A stretch of 64,000 bases of DNA, taken from positions 43,531-107,530 of the forward strand of contig NZ_NFLQ01000012.1 in assembly GCF_002160985.1 (NCBI RefSeq), read 5' to 3'. This document shows, piece after piece, positions 1 through 8,235 of this stretch. A program made the translations under genes and the position numbers. The notes beneath the pieces are model-generated. The model was given only the letters and a program-made list of their open reading frames with translations, searched no databases and was not told the DNA's origin. This stretch comes from Lachnoclostridium sp. An118. GTDB taxonomy: Bacteria; Bacillota; Clostridia; Lachnospirales; Lachnospiraceae. Numbering within the stretch: the first letter of the stretch is position 1; each line of letters starts with the position of its first letter.

Positions 1-1
1 G

Positions 2-439
2 TACCTCGTGGTGCTGGCTTCCGGTATCTCCATTTTGCTGCGGAAGGACCGGGAAAGGAGCAGAGAGGGCGGGGGAAGGCTTCCTGTCTGGGCCCTGCTG
101 GCCTTTGGCCTTGTGACCGGAGCCCTCTGCGCCCTGTCCGGAGCGGGGGGGCCCATCCTTGTGATGCCGCTCCTCGTGGTGCTGGGCGTGCCCGTGAAGA
201 CAGCGGTGGGAGTGGCTCTTTTCAATTCCATTTTCATTGCGATCCCATCCTGTATCGGATACAGCCTGCAGTGTGAGCCGGGGACCTTCCTTGCGCTCCT
301 GGCAGTCTCCATGGCCAGTCACGGAGCCGGGGTCTGGGCGGGCAGCAAAAATGCAGGCGTACTGCGTCCGGAGCCTTTGAAGAAAGGCGTTGCTGTATTT
401 TCTGTATGTATTGCGGTTTTTAAGTTGTTTGTGGGATAA
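2..439 (+). CDS. TSUP-family (TauE/SafE-like) permease, 3' part only
   Basis: The reading frame is open to the left edge, so only the C-terminal part (about 145 residues) is present. It has several hydrophobic helices with the Gly/Pro-rich ALSGAGGPILVMPLLV stretch (around residues 43-58 of the visible part) typical of TSUP/TauE-SafE permeases, which move sulfite, sulfonates or other small anions across the membrane. This C-terminal half would correspond to the second of the two pseudo-repeats in such proteins. Substrate cannot be inferred. The gene stops 83 bases before the recombinase and is separated from it by that gene's own promoter, so they need not be co-transcribed. Confidence 0.75.
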   Translation, partial: YLVVLASGISILLRKDRERSREGGGRLPVWALLAFGLVTGALCALSGAGGPILVMPLLVVLGVPVKTAVGVALFNSIFIAIPSCIGYSLQCEPGTFLALLAVSMASHGAGVWAGSKNAGVLRPEPLKKGVAVFSVCIAVFKLFVG

Positions 440-454
440 AAAATGTCTGTTGTG

Positions 455-484
455 TTGAGAAAAATGAAAAATTCAGGACATAAT
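455..484 (+). promoter_or_regulatory. Promoter of the first recombinase gene
   Basis: TTGAGA (455-460), an 18-base spacer and CATAAT (479-484) form a reasonable sigma-A promoter. The -10 overlaps ACATAATAT, which is identical to the left half of the recombination sites at 1388 and 1578, so the recombinase might bind its own promoter. That last point is inference. Confidence 0.5.
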
Positions 485-522
485 ATCCTTAACTGACAAA
501 TAAATGGAAAGGATGAAACAAC

Positions 523-1377
523 ATGACAGAGAAAAAGTATATAGACTGGAAAGACGATATGGCACGCTTTGAGGCGTACCTGAGGGAGCAGGAGAGCGCT
601 GAGGCGACAGTGGCAAAGTATTTGCGGGATATCCGTACATTTATGACGTTTGCTGAGGGACGGACATGGATTGAGAAGAGTGATATCCTGCGCTATAAAG
701 ACTGGCTGATGGAGAACTACAGCGTGAACAGCGCCAACTCTATGATCGTTGCGCTCAACCAGTTTCTGATCTTTATGGAGGCGGGGCGCATGAGGGTCCG
801 CCGGATCAGGGTGCAGGCACAGGGGTTCCGCAGCGGGGAAAAAGAGCTGTGTAAGGAGGAATTTCGCAGGCTTGTCTGTCAGGCGCGGACGAGCGGACGC
901 CCTCAGATCGCCATGATCATGGAGACTATATGTGCCACGGGGATTCGCGTCAGCGAGTTGAAATTTTTTCAGGCAGACAATGTGAAAACTGGTGCTGTGA
1001 GAGTGTGGAACAAAGGAAAGTACCGGATCGTGCTCATCCCGGATAAGCTTCGCCGGAAGCTGCTTGCCTACATGGCCAAGTACGGAATTAAGTCCGGCCC
1101 TCTGTTCCGCACACGGTCGGGCAGAGCGAAGGACCGCTCCAACATTTGGCGGGAGATGAAGGAACTGGCTGGTGAGGCCGGCGTGGACGCCGGCAAAGTG
1201 TTCCCTCACAACCTGCGGCATCTCTTTGCAAGAACCTTTTACCGGGTAACAAAGAACCTGCTCCATCTGGCGGATATCCTGGGACATAGCAGTCTGGAAG
1301 TGACGAGGATCTACGCCTGCGATGGCATCAGCGAATGTAGAAAAAGTCTGGAACGCCTGGAGCTGATAGACGGATAA
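523..1377 (+). CDS. Tyrosine site-specific recombinase (putative pilus-switch invertase)
   Basis: 284-residue phage-integrase-family recombinase. An N-terminal SAM-like core-binding domain (about residues 10-90) precedes the catalytic domain, in which the expected residues are visible: Arg in CATGIRVSEL (about 145), Lys in the WNKGKYR beta-hairpin, His-x-x-Arg in PHNLRHLF, His in LGHSSLEVT and the nucleophile Tyr in TRIYA. Length matches XerC/D and small invertases. AAAGGA lies 9 bases before the ATG. The gene sits immediately upstream of a short segment bounded by inverted 19-bp sites and a promoter, the usual layout for a dedicated invertase. It is paralogous to the protein at 62930-63787, with long identical blocks (DRSNIWREMK, HNLRHLFARTFYR, LADILGHSSLEVTRIYA). 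The catalytic family is certain; the specific job as switch recombinase is inferred from position. Confidence 0.93.
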   Translation: MTEKKYIDWKDDMARFEAYLREQESAEATVAKYLRDIRTFMTFAEGRTWIEKSDILRYKDWLMENYSVNSANSMIVALNQFLIFMEAGRMRVRRIRVQAQGFRSGEKELCKEEFRRLVCQARTSGRPQIAMIMETICATGIRVSELKFFQADNVKTGAVRVWNKGKYRIVLIPDKLRRKLLAYMAKYGIKSGPLFRTRSGRAKDRSNIWREMKELAGEAGVDAGKVFPHNLRHLFARTFYRVTKNLLHLADILGHSSLEVTRIYACDGISECRKSLERLELIDG

Positions 1378-1387
1378 TAAAAAATAT

Positions 1388-1406
1388 CACATAATATTTG
1401 TTATGT
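1388..1406 (+). repeat. Left inverted repeat / recombination site of the switch
   Basis: 19-bp site with 6-bp arms ACATAA and TTATGT around TATTTG. The 5' flank ATATC is also found before the right copy (1573-1577). Confidence 0.85.
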
Positions 1407-1514
1407 TGTAAAAAAAAGGGGGTGTCTGTAGAAAATCGGATTTTGATGGTTGAAGGACAGTCTCTTCTGACTGATTTGAACACATTTATTCGTGTAGAAG
1501 TACTCGAAAATAGA

Positions 1515-1543
1515 TTGATTTTTAAAAATATGTATTGTACAAT
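1515..1543 (+). promoter_or_regulatory. Promoter inside the invertible segment, facing the pilus operon
   Basis: TTGATT (1515-1520), exactly 17 bases, TACAAT (1538-1543). A perfect 14-bp palindrome GTATTGTACAATAC (1532-1545) covers the -10 and could be an operator. In the sequenced orientation transcription would start near 1550 and cross the right repeat into the gene at 1632, i.e. an ON state. Confidence 0.75.
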
Positions 1544-1577
1544 ACAATAGATTAATAGTTTTGCGCAAAAAGATATC

Positions 1578-1596
1578 ACATAACAAATATTATGTG
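1578..1596 (-). repeat. Right inverted repeat / recombination site of the switch
   Basis: Exact reverse complement of 1388-1406. It lies 35 bases before the first possible start codon of the pilus operon and would be in the 5' leader of the ON transcript. Confidence 0.85.
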
Positions 1597-1631
1597 GTTT
1601 TTTCTGTTTCCAGATCTGCGCATATAGCGTT

Positions 1632-2978
1632 GTGGAGACACCAGCGCTTGAGGAGGCGGATATAATTGGAAAAGTAGATCATAGACTCATTGCGGGTCTT
1701 CTGCTTGCATTGATCATTTTCACAGCCTGCGGGACGGCAGTCACTGTCCTAACCAGTTTGACAGGACTTGCTCTGTGTATGATGGGACTGCTGTGGCCGG
1801 AAAGCAGCGCGGATCTGCGGATGGCAATCCTGCTGGTTATATGCAGTGGGACAGGTCTTCTGTCAGCAGCTGTAACTGCCGGCGATCCCTTTCAGGGCTA
1901 CGTGTATGGTCAGAGTGTATGTCCGGTGCTTGCCCTTTTGGCGGCTTTGCCGGATGTGAAGGAGAGGGAGCGTCTGCGAGGGATAAGTATTGTATGGTCC
2001 GCAGTGATAGCGGCGGCAGATATAGCGCAGTTTTTGCGGGATACGGCAGCAGGGGTGCCGGGAAGGATCGGAGGTATCTTTGGAAATGCGAACGTTATGG
2101 GGATTTTTCTTGTCATTAGCTGGTTTGCCCTTGCGGATTTCAGGGAGAGGCAGGATCCGAAGAGCAGGTTCCGGTTGCTGCTGTATGCGGAACCGTTGTT
2201 TCTGTATGCGGCTGCGCTCACCCTTTCCATGGGAAGCTATGCGGCGATGGCGGCAGGAATCGTTGTGGCTACTGTGTGCGGCAGACGGGAAAAACTCCTG
2301 CTTACTCTGGCAAAAGCAGTGATGGGGACAGGTTCCGGCCTGCTCATCTACATTGCGGCGGTTCAAGCGGATGCGGGATGGCTCTGCGCGGCGGCTGTGA
2401 TGTACATGGCTGTACAGGCCGCCTTGTGGGGCAGGCTGGAGCGGTTTCTGTCCCTGCACAGGAAAACGGCAGCGTTCATCTCCGGGACCGGTATCCTGGT
2501 GGCCAGTTCCGCAGCAGTGCTCCGGCCCAATGCGGCAGCTACGTTTGCGGAGCGACTTGAGATGATGGAAAACGGCCTGCACTACATTGCATCCAGTCCG
2601 ATTTGGGGGACAGGCCCGCTTCAGTGGCACCTTTTGAATATGTTTGACCCGAAATGTTTTAACACATGGTATATCCATAACATGTTTATCCATGTCGGCG
2701 TGGAGCTGGGTGTGTGCGCCATGTTTCCCCTTGTTCTTGCGGCAGTCCTGTGCCTGGCAAAAAAACGGCCGCCGCAGCTGCGGGCCGGTCTGGCGGCGCT
2801 GTTTATCCACTATGTTCTGGATGTGGGATTCGCATATACGGGCCTGACGGCAGCCGCAGTGCTGCTTCTTGGCACTTCGGACGGGGGAAAGCGCCCGCGG
2901 AGAACGGTGGCGGCAAGGCCGTTTTATGCAGCGTTTGCAGTTCTGTTTGTCTGCGGACTGCTCCGGCATATAAGGTAA
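1632..2978 (+). CDS. O-antigen ligase-like (Wzy_C type) polytopic membrane protein
   Basis: About 440 residues with roughly ten hydrophobic segments. The region around residues 305-365 (FAERLEMMENGLHYIASSPI, then GTGPLQWH and IHNMFIHVGVELG) matches the pattern of O-antigen ligase/polymerase family proteins, which transfer or polymerise lipid-linked glycans at the outer face of the membrane. In a Gram-positive cell a role in cell-wall or pilus-associated glycan handling is possible but unproven. It is the first gene after the invertible promoter. The start is uncertain: GTG 1632 has no ribosome site, whereas GAGGAGG at 1650-1656 precedes an in-frame ATT (1665), so an atypical start is possible. 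The amidase gene follows after 13 bases. Confidence 0.7.
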   Translation: METPALEEADIIGKVDHRLIAGLLLALIIFTACGTAVTVLTSLTGLALCMMGLLWPESSADLRMAILLVICSGTGLLSAAVTAGDPFQGYVYGQSVCPVLALLAALPDVKERERLRGISIVWSAVIAAADIAQFLRDTAAGVPGRIGGIFGNANVMGIFLVISWFALADFRERQDPKSRFRLLLYAEPLFLYAAALTLSMGSYAAMAAGIVVATVCGRREKLLLTLAKAVMGTGSGLLIYIAAVQADAGWLCAAAVMYMAVQAALWGRLERFLSLHRKTAAFISGTGILVASSAAVLRPNAAATFAERLEMMENGLHYIASSPIWGTGPLQWHLLNMFDPKCFNTWYIHNMFIHVGVELGVCAMFPLVLAAVLCLAKKRPPQLRAGLAALFIHYVLDVGFAYTGLTAAAVLLLGTSDGGKRPRRTVAARPFYAAFAVLFVCGLLRHIR

Positions 2979-2991
2979 AGGAGTGACTGAG

Positions 2992-3675
2992 GTGAGCAGG
3001 AAAGAGACAGTAAGTATATGGATCCTTCTGTCGGCCTTCTTCTGTCTGGCCGTGCTGACTGCTGTGATGTGGCACGTTTCGAGGACTGAGGTCCCGGCGT
3101 ACACAGGCCGGGAGCTGACCGGGGTGAAGAAGGAGGAAGTGGCCGGGCGGAACAGCCCGCTGACAGAGTATATTTACCTTACGCCAAACGCGACCTTTCC
3201 AAGAGAAGATAAGATCACGAAGATCACCATCCATCACATGGCGGCGGATCTGAGCCTGGAGGAGGCGGGGGAGCTGTTTTCCAGGACAGAAGGGAACGCA
3301 TCCGCCAACTATGCGATCGACAGTGAGGGTCACATCGGTCTGTATGTAGAGGAGAAAGACAGGGCCTGGACATCCTCCGATCCGGAGAACGATGCCTGCG
3401 CCGTGACGATCGAGGTGGCAAATGATGAGATCGGAGGTCAGTGGCATGTGAGCGATGAGGCCTATGCGGCGCTGCTCGATCTTTGTACAGATATATGCAG
3501 GCGCAACGGGATCCGGCAGCTCACCTTTACGGGGGCGGCGAACGGAAGCCTGACGATGCACCGGATGTTCAGCGATGAGACGGAGTGTCCGGGGCCGTAT
3601 CTGGAGAGCCGTATGGCTGAGATTGCGGATGCAGTCAATGAAAGACTGACTCAGGAAAGACAGGATACTTTTTAA
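2992..3675 (+). CDS. N-acetylmuramoyl-L-alanine amidase (Amidase_2), membrane-anchored
   Basis: About 227 residues. An N-terminal membrane segment (WILLSAFFCLAVLTAVMW) anchors an Amidase_2/PGRP-type domain. Likely zinc ligands are the first His of ITIHHMA, the His of LTMHRMF and the Cys of ECPGPYL; NYAIDSEGHIGLYV is the usual core strand. Such enzymes cut the bond between muramic acid and the peptide stem. AAAGGAG at 2977-2983 sits 8 bases before GTG 2992, which I prefer over the in-frame GTG at 2983. Within a pilus operon it could open the wall locally for pilus assembly; that is inference. Confidence 0.85.
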   Translation: MSRKETVSIWILLSAFFCLAVLTAVMWHVSRTEVPAYTGRELTGVKKEEVAGRNSPLTEYIYLTPNATFPREDKITKITIHHMAADLSLEEAGELFSRTEGNASANYAIDSEGHIGLYVEEKDRAWTSSDPENDACAVTIEVANDEIGGQWHVSDEAYAALLDLCTDICRRNGIRQLTFTGAANGSLTMHRMFSDETECPGPYLESRMAEIADAVNERLTQERQDTF

Positions 3676-3704
3676 TAGAAAAAAGCAGCTGGAGGAAAAG
3701 GAGA

Positions 3705-4967
3705 ATGAAAGTGAGAGAAAAACTGAAAATCATATGGTCCGGTGTCATGCTGGCCCTGCTGGGGATACTGGCCTGTGCGGCGGTTGTCATGGCCGCAGGG
3801 AACACATCAGCGGATGTCTATGCAGATCCCTATCAGACAGAGATGACCATCCAAAAGGTATGGGATGACGCCGGGCAGGAGGATAAGAGGCCGGAGTCTG
3901 TGGATGTAAACTACAGGATGACCCTTGTACTGTCAGATAATGCCGGCAAGTCGGAGACGCTGGCCAAGGAAGGGAGCGTAACACTGAATGAAGCCGGAGG
4001 CTGGCAGGCAGTCGTACAGTGGGATTACAGTAGGGAGCCGAAGGAGTTCAAGGGCTCTTACAGCGCGGCGAACAGGGAATTGACCTTTGAGGTGGAGGAA
4101 GTCCGGGTGGACGGCTATGTGGCTGACTATGAATGGGACAAGTCGGGGACAGTCATCATCACCAATACGTATACGAATCCGACCGGCGATCTGTCTGTGA
4201 AAAAGACCGTATCCGGCGAAGGAGCAGATACTGGGAAAGCTTTTGATTTTACACTGCATCTGACAGACGGCAGCGGCGCTGCCCTGACAGATGACTACTC
4301 CTATGCTGTCTTCGGCGGGGATGGCAGCCAGATCAGCACGGGAACCATCGGAGACGGCGGGACCTTCAGCCTGTCCCATGGCCAGACGATCACAGTGACC
4401 GGTCTGCCGGCGGGGACGCAGTATTCTGTGACGGAAGTGCAGACAGAGGACTACACGTCCGAGATTGTATCCGGTCAGGCGTCCGGGATGATCCAGGCCG
4501 ATGCGGAAGCGGACGTTCTGTTTAACAACAGGCGCGTGGAAGAACAGCCGGAGACAGTTGATCTTTCCGGGACAAAGACATGGAACGACAGCGATGACCA
4601 GGCAGGAGCCCGCCCGGACAGCATTGAGGTCAACCTGTGGAAGGGGGAAACCCTGGTGGCAAAGCAGACAGTCAGCGAGGAGAGAGGCTGGACATACTGC
4701 TTTGCGGATCTCCCAAAGTATGACGACCAGGGCGTCGAGATAACGTATACAGTCACAGAGACACCGGTGGCCGGGTACACTACGTCTTATGATGGGTACG
4801 ACATTATAAACACATACACACCGGATCCGGCTGCAGAGAAAGAAAACCCGCCGGCCCCGAAGACAGGAGATGCGGCAGATATCGCTCTGACTGGAGCGAC
4901 GGCGGCTCTGGCAGGTGTTCTGGCAGCCGCAGTTCTGGGAATGAGAAGACGCAGGAACCACAGATAG
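3705..4967 (+). CDS. LPXTG-type Cna-B pilin subunit (probable basal/minor pilin)
   Basis: 420 residues with a signal peptide (hydrophobic stretch about residues 12-30), then Cna-B-type repeats. One starts near residue 45 (TIQKVWDDAGQEDKRPESV), a middle domain begins LSVKKTVSGEG, and another Cna-B begins near residue 285 (GTKTWNDSDDQAGARPDSI). The C-terminal sorting signal is PAPKTGD, a hydrophobic helix and the basic tail RRRRNHR, i.e. an LPXTG variant lacking the Leu. Cna-B domains usually form internal Lys-Asn isopeptide bonds. It is the first and smallest of three wall-anchored proteins before two class C sortases. The basal role is a guess from size and signal divergence. GGAGGAAAAGGAG precedes the ATG. 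Confidence 0.85.
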   Translation: MKVREKLKIIWSGVMLALLGILACAAVVMAAGNTSADVYADPYQTEMTIQKVWDDAGQEDKRPESVDVNYRMTLVLSDNAGKSETLAKEGSVTLNEAGGWQAVVQWDYSREPKEFKGSYSAANRELTFEVEEVRVDGYVADYEWDKSGTVIITNTYTNPTGDLSVKKTVSGEGADTGKAFDFTLHLTDGSGAALTDDYSYAVFGGDGSQISTGTIGDGGTFSLSHGQTITVTGLPAGTQYSVTEVQTEDYTSEIVSGQASGMIQADAEADVLFNNRRVEEQPETVDLSGTKTWNDSDDQAGARPDSIEVNLWKGETLVAKQTVSEERGWTYCFADLPKYDDQGVEITYTVTETPVAGYTTSYDGYDIINTYTPDPAAEKENPPAPKTGDAADIALTGATAALAGVLAAAVLGMRRRRNHR

Positions 4968-5019
4968 AAAGCGGTAAAAACTGTTCCCCGAAAATGGAGA
5001 GGGGAGGAAGGAGAGTGCG

Positions 5020-8000
5020 ATGAGGAAGAAGAAAAGCAGGATCCTTGCGTTTGTACTTTGTATGGCCATGCTTCTTGGCAACAGCATCCTGTCCTTTGCC
5101 GGGGAAAGTGCGGAGGCTGAGGATACGCAGAGCGGGACTGTCGTCCTTATGGGCAGCGCGGCAGACTATGATGTCACCCTGACCGGCCCGGCGGAAAGTT
5201 TCCCGACAGACGGCGAACTGGCTGTCTCTGTGGAGCAGGTCAGCGCAGATACAGAGGCGCTCGTGAAGAGTGCGGTGGACGCACAGGCCCAGGCGCAGCA
5301 GATGGAAGTGGCGGATTACACCGCACTGGATATCAGGCTTCTCTGCGACGGCCAGGAGGTGCAGCCGCAGGGGCCGGTGAGCGTGGCCTTTGCCGGGAAG
5401 ACTACCAGAGAGGCCGGACCGGAGGAGACAAAGGTCTACCATGTGGATGAGACGGCCGGCACGGCGGAAGACATGGGCGCATCGGTTGCGGAAGACGGAC
5501 AGATCACCATGGAGACAGACCACTTCTCCATATATGTGGTGGTGGATCTGGAAGGCCTGGGCGGGAGCATTGATCTGACCGTGCAGCACTGGGCCAACCT
5601 GGAAATTCTGGACGGCGTTGACGGCAGGGACGGACTTGTAGGGATGGCGGGAGCTGATGGAAAACCCTTTAACAATCCGGTCAGCCTGAAGACAAAGCAG
5701 GAATTCTGTGAGATCTACAGTGACGATGAGATCGAGATGGACAATACGCTCACAAAAAGCGTGGAAGAGCTCAGCAAGATCCTGCTGTCTGATCCGGATG
5801 AGGCGTCCGGGCGCTACGAGCTTGCAGAGGTCTGGTTCCTGGAAGAGGGAGATCCGGACAGCGAAAATGCCAGGTGGAATAAAAAATCAGCTTCATCAGA
5901 GGAAACGGTGACTCTGACAGAAGACACGACCATCCGTTTCGTATACGATCCGGTCACCCAGGACAACGCGCTTGTCCGGGACGTGACGTTCTACGATTAC
6001 GATGTCACGGACGGGAAGACCTATAACGCAAACGGACAGGAAGATTCGAACGGCAAGTATCTGAACACGACCAACCAGGGCATCAACTCGGGTAGCAATT
6101 ATTCCGGCGGCGATACTTCAAACAGGCTTGCCGTGGGGCAGGTGGACACCTTTGTCGACCATTCCTATGGAAACGCCACAGGGAAAAACGGGGTAGCCCT
6201 CAACGGGAGAGGAACCAGCGCTGATGTGGCGAAGAAAGGGATTGTAAAGGGGTTTGATGAAAAAAGCGGCCCTGTCTATGACGGGGTATTCGATCCCGGC
6301 CTGTTTACGGACGATCCGAAGACCGGGAAAACAATCCTGCAAGATTATAATCTTGTATTCGATCAAAACGGAGATACCTATACGCTGACATCCGTCAAAA
6401 AGGATGATGGAACAGTCGCCGAAGATAACCTTGACTATCTTACAGATGTATATGATGCGAGCAACAGACAGATTTTTTCCAATAATTTCTGGCCGCTTGA
6501 CGAAGAAAAGCATAATAACCAGGATCCTCTCATAGGGGGAACCTATATGGAGTACAGTGCTTTTTATTCAGACGGAGGCACCAGGGCAACGGCAAATTCA
6601 GATGACAATCGGTATCACAACTGGTTCTTCGGGATGCGGTACAGCATGGGTTTTGTCCTTGGCGATTACACCGGGCCTCTGAATTATTATTTCCGCGGGG
6701 ACGATGACTTCTGGCTGTTCGTGGACGGCGAGCTGGCAACAGATCTGGGAGGTATCCACAGTTCTGTCGGTGAACTCCTGGATCTGAGCGGCTATGTCAT
6801 GGAAAATCCGGAAAATGGCCCGACAGAAGAAGAGAAGTGGACGCTTCACAGGATCGACATTGTCTATGCAGAGCGAGGCGCGTTCGGCTCGACCTGCTAC
6901 ATGCAGTTTACCCTTCCGAACCTGCGGCCGGTGGATTTTGACACGGATGTCCCGAAGACGGAGATCACCGTCCAGAAGAACTGGCAGGATCATAACAATC
7001 CGGAGCGTCCGGATTCCATCCAGGTGGAACTCTACTATCAGAAGGACGGGACAACAGAGTGGACACTGTACGACACGCAGACTCTGAGCGTGGCAAACGG
7101 CTGGACGTACACGTGGAAGGAGATGCCGAAGGAAGGCTACACCTACAAGATCAAAGAAGTGGGAGAAGAGGATGGCAAGAACGGGAACTATACTGTGACC
7201 TACGGATCCGGGGACAAAACGGACGGTACGCTGGCGCCCGGCAGCGGCGCGGATGGTTCCTTTGCCGGTGTGATCACAAACCGGATCACACCTTCCACAT
7301 ATATCACAGTGAACAAAGTGTGGAATGATCAGAATGATCAGCTTAAGGAGCGTCCGGAGAGCGTGGACTTCTACTTATATTACAGGCATACCGGAGACAC
7401 GTCCTGGACGCCTTACCCGGATGGACGCCTCACCCTCACACAGGGAAATGCGCTGGCCGGGGGAGATGGAAATACCTGGAGTGGAACATATGCGGATCTG
7501 CCGGTTTACGCAGCAGACGGGAAGACATTGCTGGAGTATACGGTCATGGAGGTCAGCGGTGATACACCCCTTGGCCAGGGAGACTCCTGCGATGGAGCGG
7601 TAACAGAAGATGTCTACACCGTTTCCTATCCGGACAGCCACTTCGGTGCGGATGGTACATGGAATGGATACAAGGCGATGGAAAATGATGAGACAATGAA
7701 CCTGACGGTGACCAATGTCGTGCCGCAGCCATGGCAGCTTATCAAGCGGAGCAGTACATCGGAAGACCTGACACTGCCCGGAGCTCAGTTTACACTGACA
7801 GGCCCCGCAGGCGGAACATCCGTGACTCTTACCGGCGAGTCGGGTAAGGATGGGGTCATACAGTGGACAGATGCGTCAGGAGCGCCGTTTACAGGATTTT
7901 TGAAGGACGGAAGCTATACGCTGAAAGAGACGGCTGCGCCGACAGGATACAAGCTGGAGACCGATGAATGGACGTTAAAGATCGAAAATGGGAAGCCGGT

Positions 8001-8199
8001 CATGATCGCAGCCGGACAGGAGGATAAAGGCAGCATCGAAGGCGATATTGTAACTTTCTATTTTGACAACGAGCCCATGTACGCGCTTCCGAGCTCCGGG
8101 GGTCCGGGCATCTATGTGCCTGTCATCGGCGGCATCCTGCTGATGGCATCGGGCGCGCTGGCAGGTTTCAGATACAGAAGGAAAGGATACAGAAAATAA
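5020..8199 (+). CDS. Large LPXTG adhesin / tip pilin with fibro-slime and Cna-B domains
   Basis: 1059 residues: signal peptide, a Ser/Thr-rich N-terminal region, then a domain at about 320-640 whose motifs (DNRYHNWFFGMRY, YYFRGDDDFWLFVDGEL, DLGGIHSSV) match fibro-slime/PA14-like ligand-binding domains. Two Cna-B domains follow (from about 648, TVQKNWQDHNNPERPDSI, and 765, TVNKVWNDQNDQLKERPESV), then a SpaA-like domain ending in the E-box YTLKETAAPTGY. The sorting signal is LPSSG, a hydrophobic helix and the basic tail RYRRKGYRK. Size, N-terminal binding-type domain and position before the backbone pilin suggest the tip adhesin. Ribosome site GGGGAGGAAGGAG precedes ATG 5020. Ligand unknown. 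Confidence 0.85.
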   Translation: MRKKKSRILAFVLCMAMLLGNSILSFAGESAEAEDTQSGTVVLMGSAADYDVTLTGPAESFPTDGELAVSVEQVSADTEALVKSAVDAQAQAQQMEVADYTALDIRLLCDGQEVQPQGPVSVAFAGKTTREAGPEETKVYHVDETAGTAEDMGASVAEDGQITMETDHFSIYVVVDLEGLGGSIDLTVQHWANLEILDGVDGRDGLVGMAGADGKPFNNPVSLKTKQEFCEIYSDDEIEMDNTLTKSVEELSKILLSDPDEASGRYELAEVWFLEEGDPDSENARWNKKSASSEETVTLTEDTTIRFVYDPVTQDNALVRDVTFYDYDVTDGKTYNANGQEDSNGKYLNTTNQGINSGSNYSGGDTSNRLAVGQVDTFVDHSYGNATGKNGVALNGRGTSADVAKKGIVKGFDEKSGPVYDGVFDPGLFTDDPKTGKTILQDYNLVFDQNGDTYTLTSVKKDDGTVAEDNLDYLTDVYDASNRQIFSNNFWPLDEEKHNNQDPLIGGTYMEYSAFYSDGGTRATANSDDNRYHNWFFGMRYSMGFVLGDYTGPLNYYFRGDDDFWLFVDGELATDLGGIHSSVGELLDLSGYVMENPENGPTEEEKWTLHRIDIVYAERGAFGSTCYMQFTLPNLRPVDFDTDVPKTEITVQKNWQDHNNPERPDSIQVELYYQKDGTTEWTLYDTQTLSVANGWTYTWKEMPKEGYTYKIKEVGEEDGKNGNYTVTYGSGDKTDGTLAPGSGADGSFAGVITNRITPSTYITVNKVWNDQNDQLKERPESVDFYLYYRHTGDTSWTPYPDGRLTLTQGNALAGGDGNTWSGTYADLPVYAADGKTLLEYTVMEVSGDTPLGQGDSCDGAVTEDVYTVSYPDSHFGADGTWNGYKAMENDETMNLTVTNVVPQPWQLIKRSSTSEDLTLPGAQFTLTGPAGGTSVTLTGESGKDGVIQWTDASGAPFTGFLKDGSYTLKETAAPTGYKLETDEWTLKIENGKPVMIAAGQEDKGSIEGDIVTFYFDNEPMYALPSSGGPGIYVPVIGGILLMASGALAGFRYRRKGYRK

Positions 8200-8235
8200 A
8201 GAGGGGAGAGAAGATCTCTCCGGGAAGGAGCAGTT

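Larger units (their letters stand above)
1388..1596. promoter_or_regulatory. Invertible promoter segment (phase-variation switch)
   Basis: CACATAATATTTGTTATGT (1388-1406) recurs as its exact reverse complement at 1578-1596. Each copy is itself ACATAA-6 bases-TTATGT, i.e. two recombinase half-sites around an asymmetric spacer (TATTTG versus CAAATA). Opposed spacers predict inversion, not excision, of about 195 bp between them. The segment contains one clear promoter facing right. Flipping it would turn the promoter away from the pilus operon toward the recombinase 3' end. Comparable tyrosine-recombinase switches are known in Clostridioides difficile and Bacteroides. Inversion itself is inferred; the repeats and promoter are directly visible. 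Confidence 0.82.

Noticed and set aside
319..1287. Long open frame on the minus strand opposite recombinase 1
   Set aside because: His/Pro/Cys-rich, no ribosome site or family features; a shadow of the real gene. The same holds for 1863-3104, 14438-15682, 16094-17071, 17683-18690, 36121-37248 and many others on the opposite strand.
1328..1586. Short minus-strand frames across the invertible segment
   Set aside because: They cross both repeats, have no ribosome site and would be destroyed by inversion.
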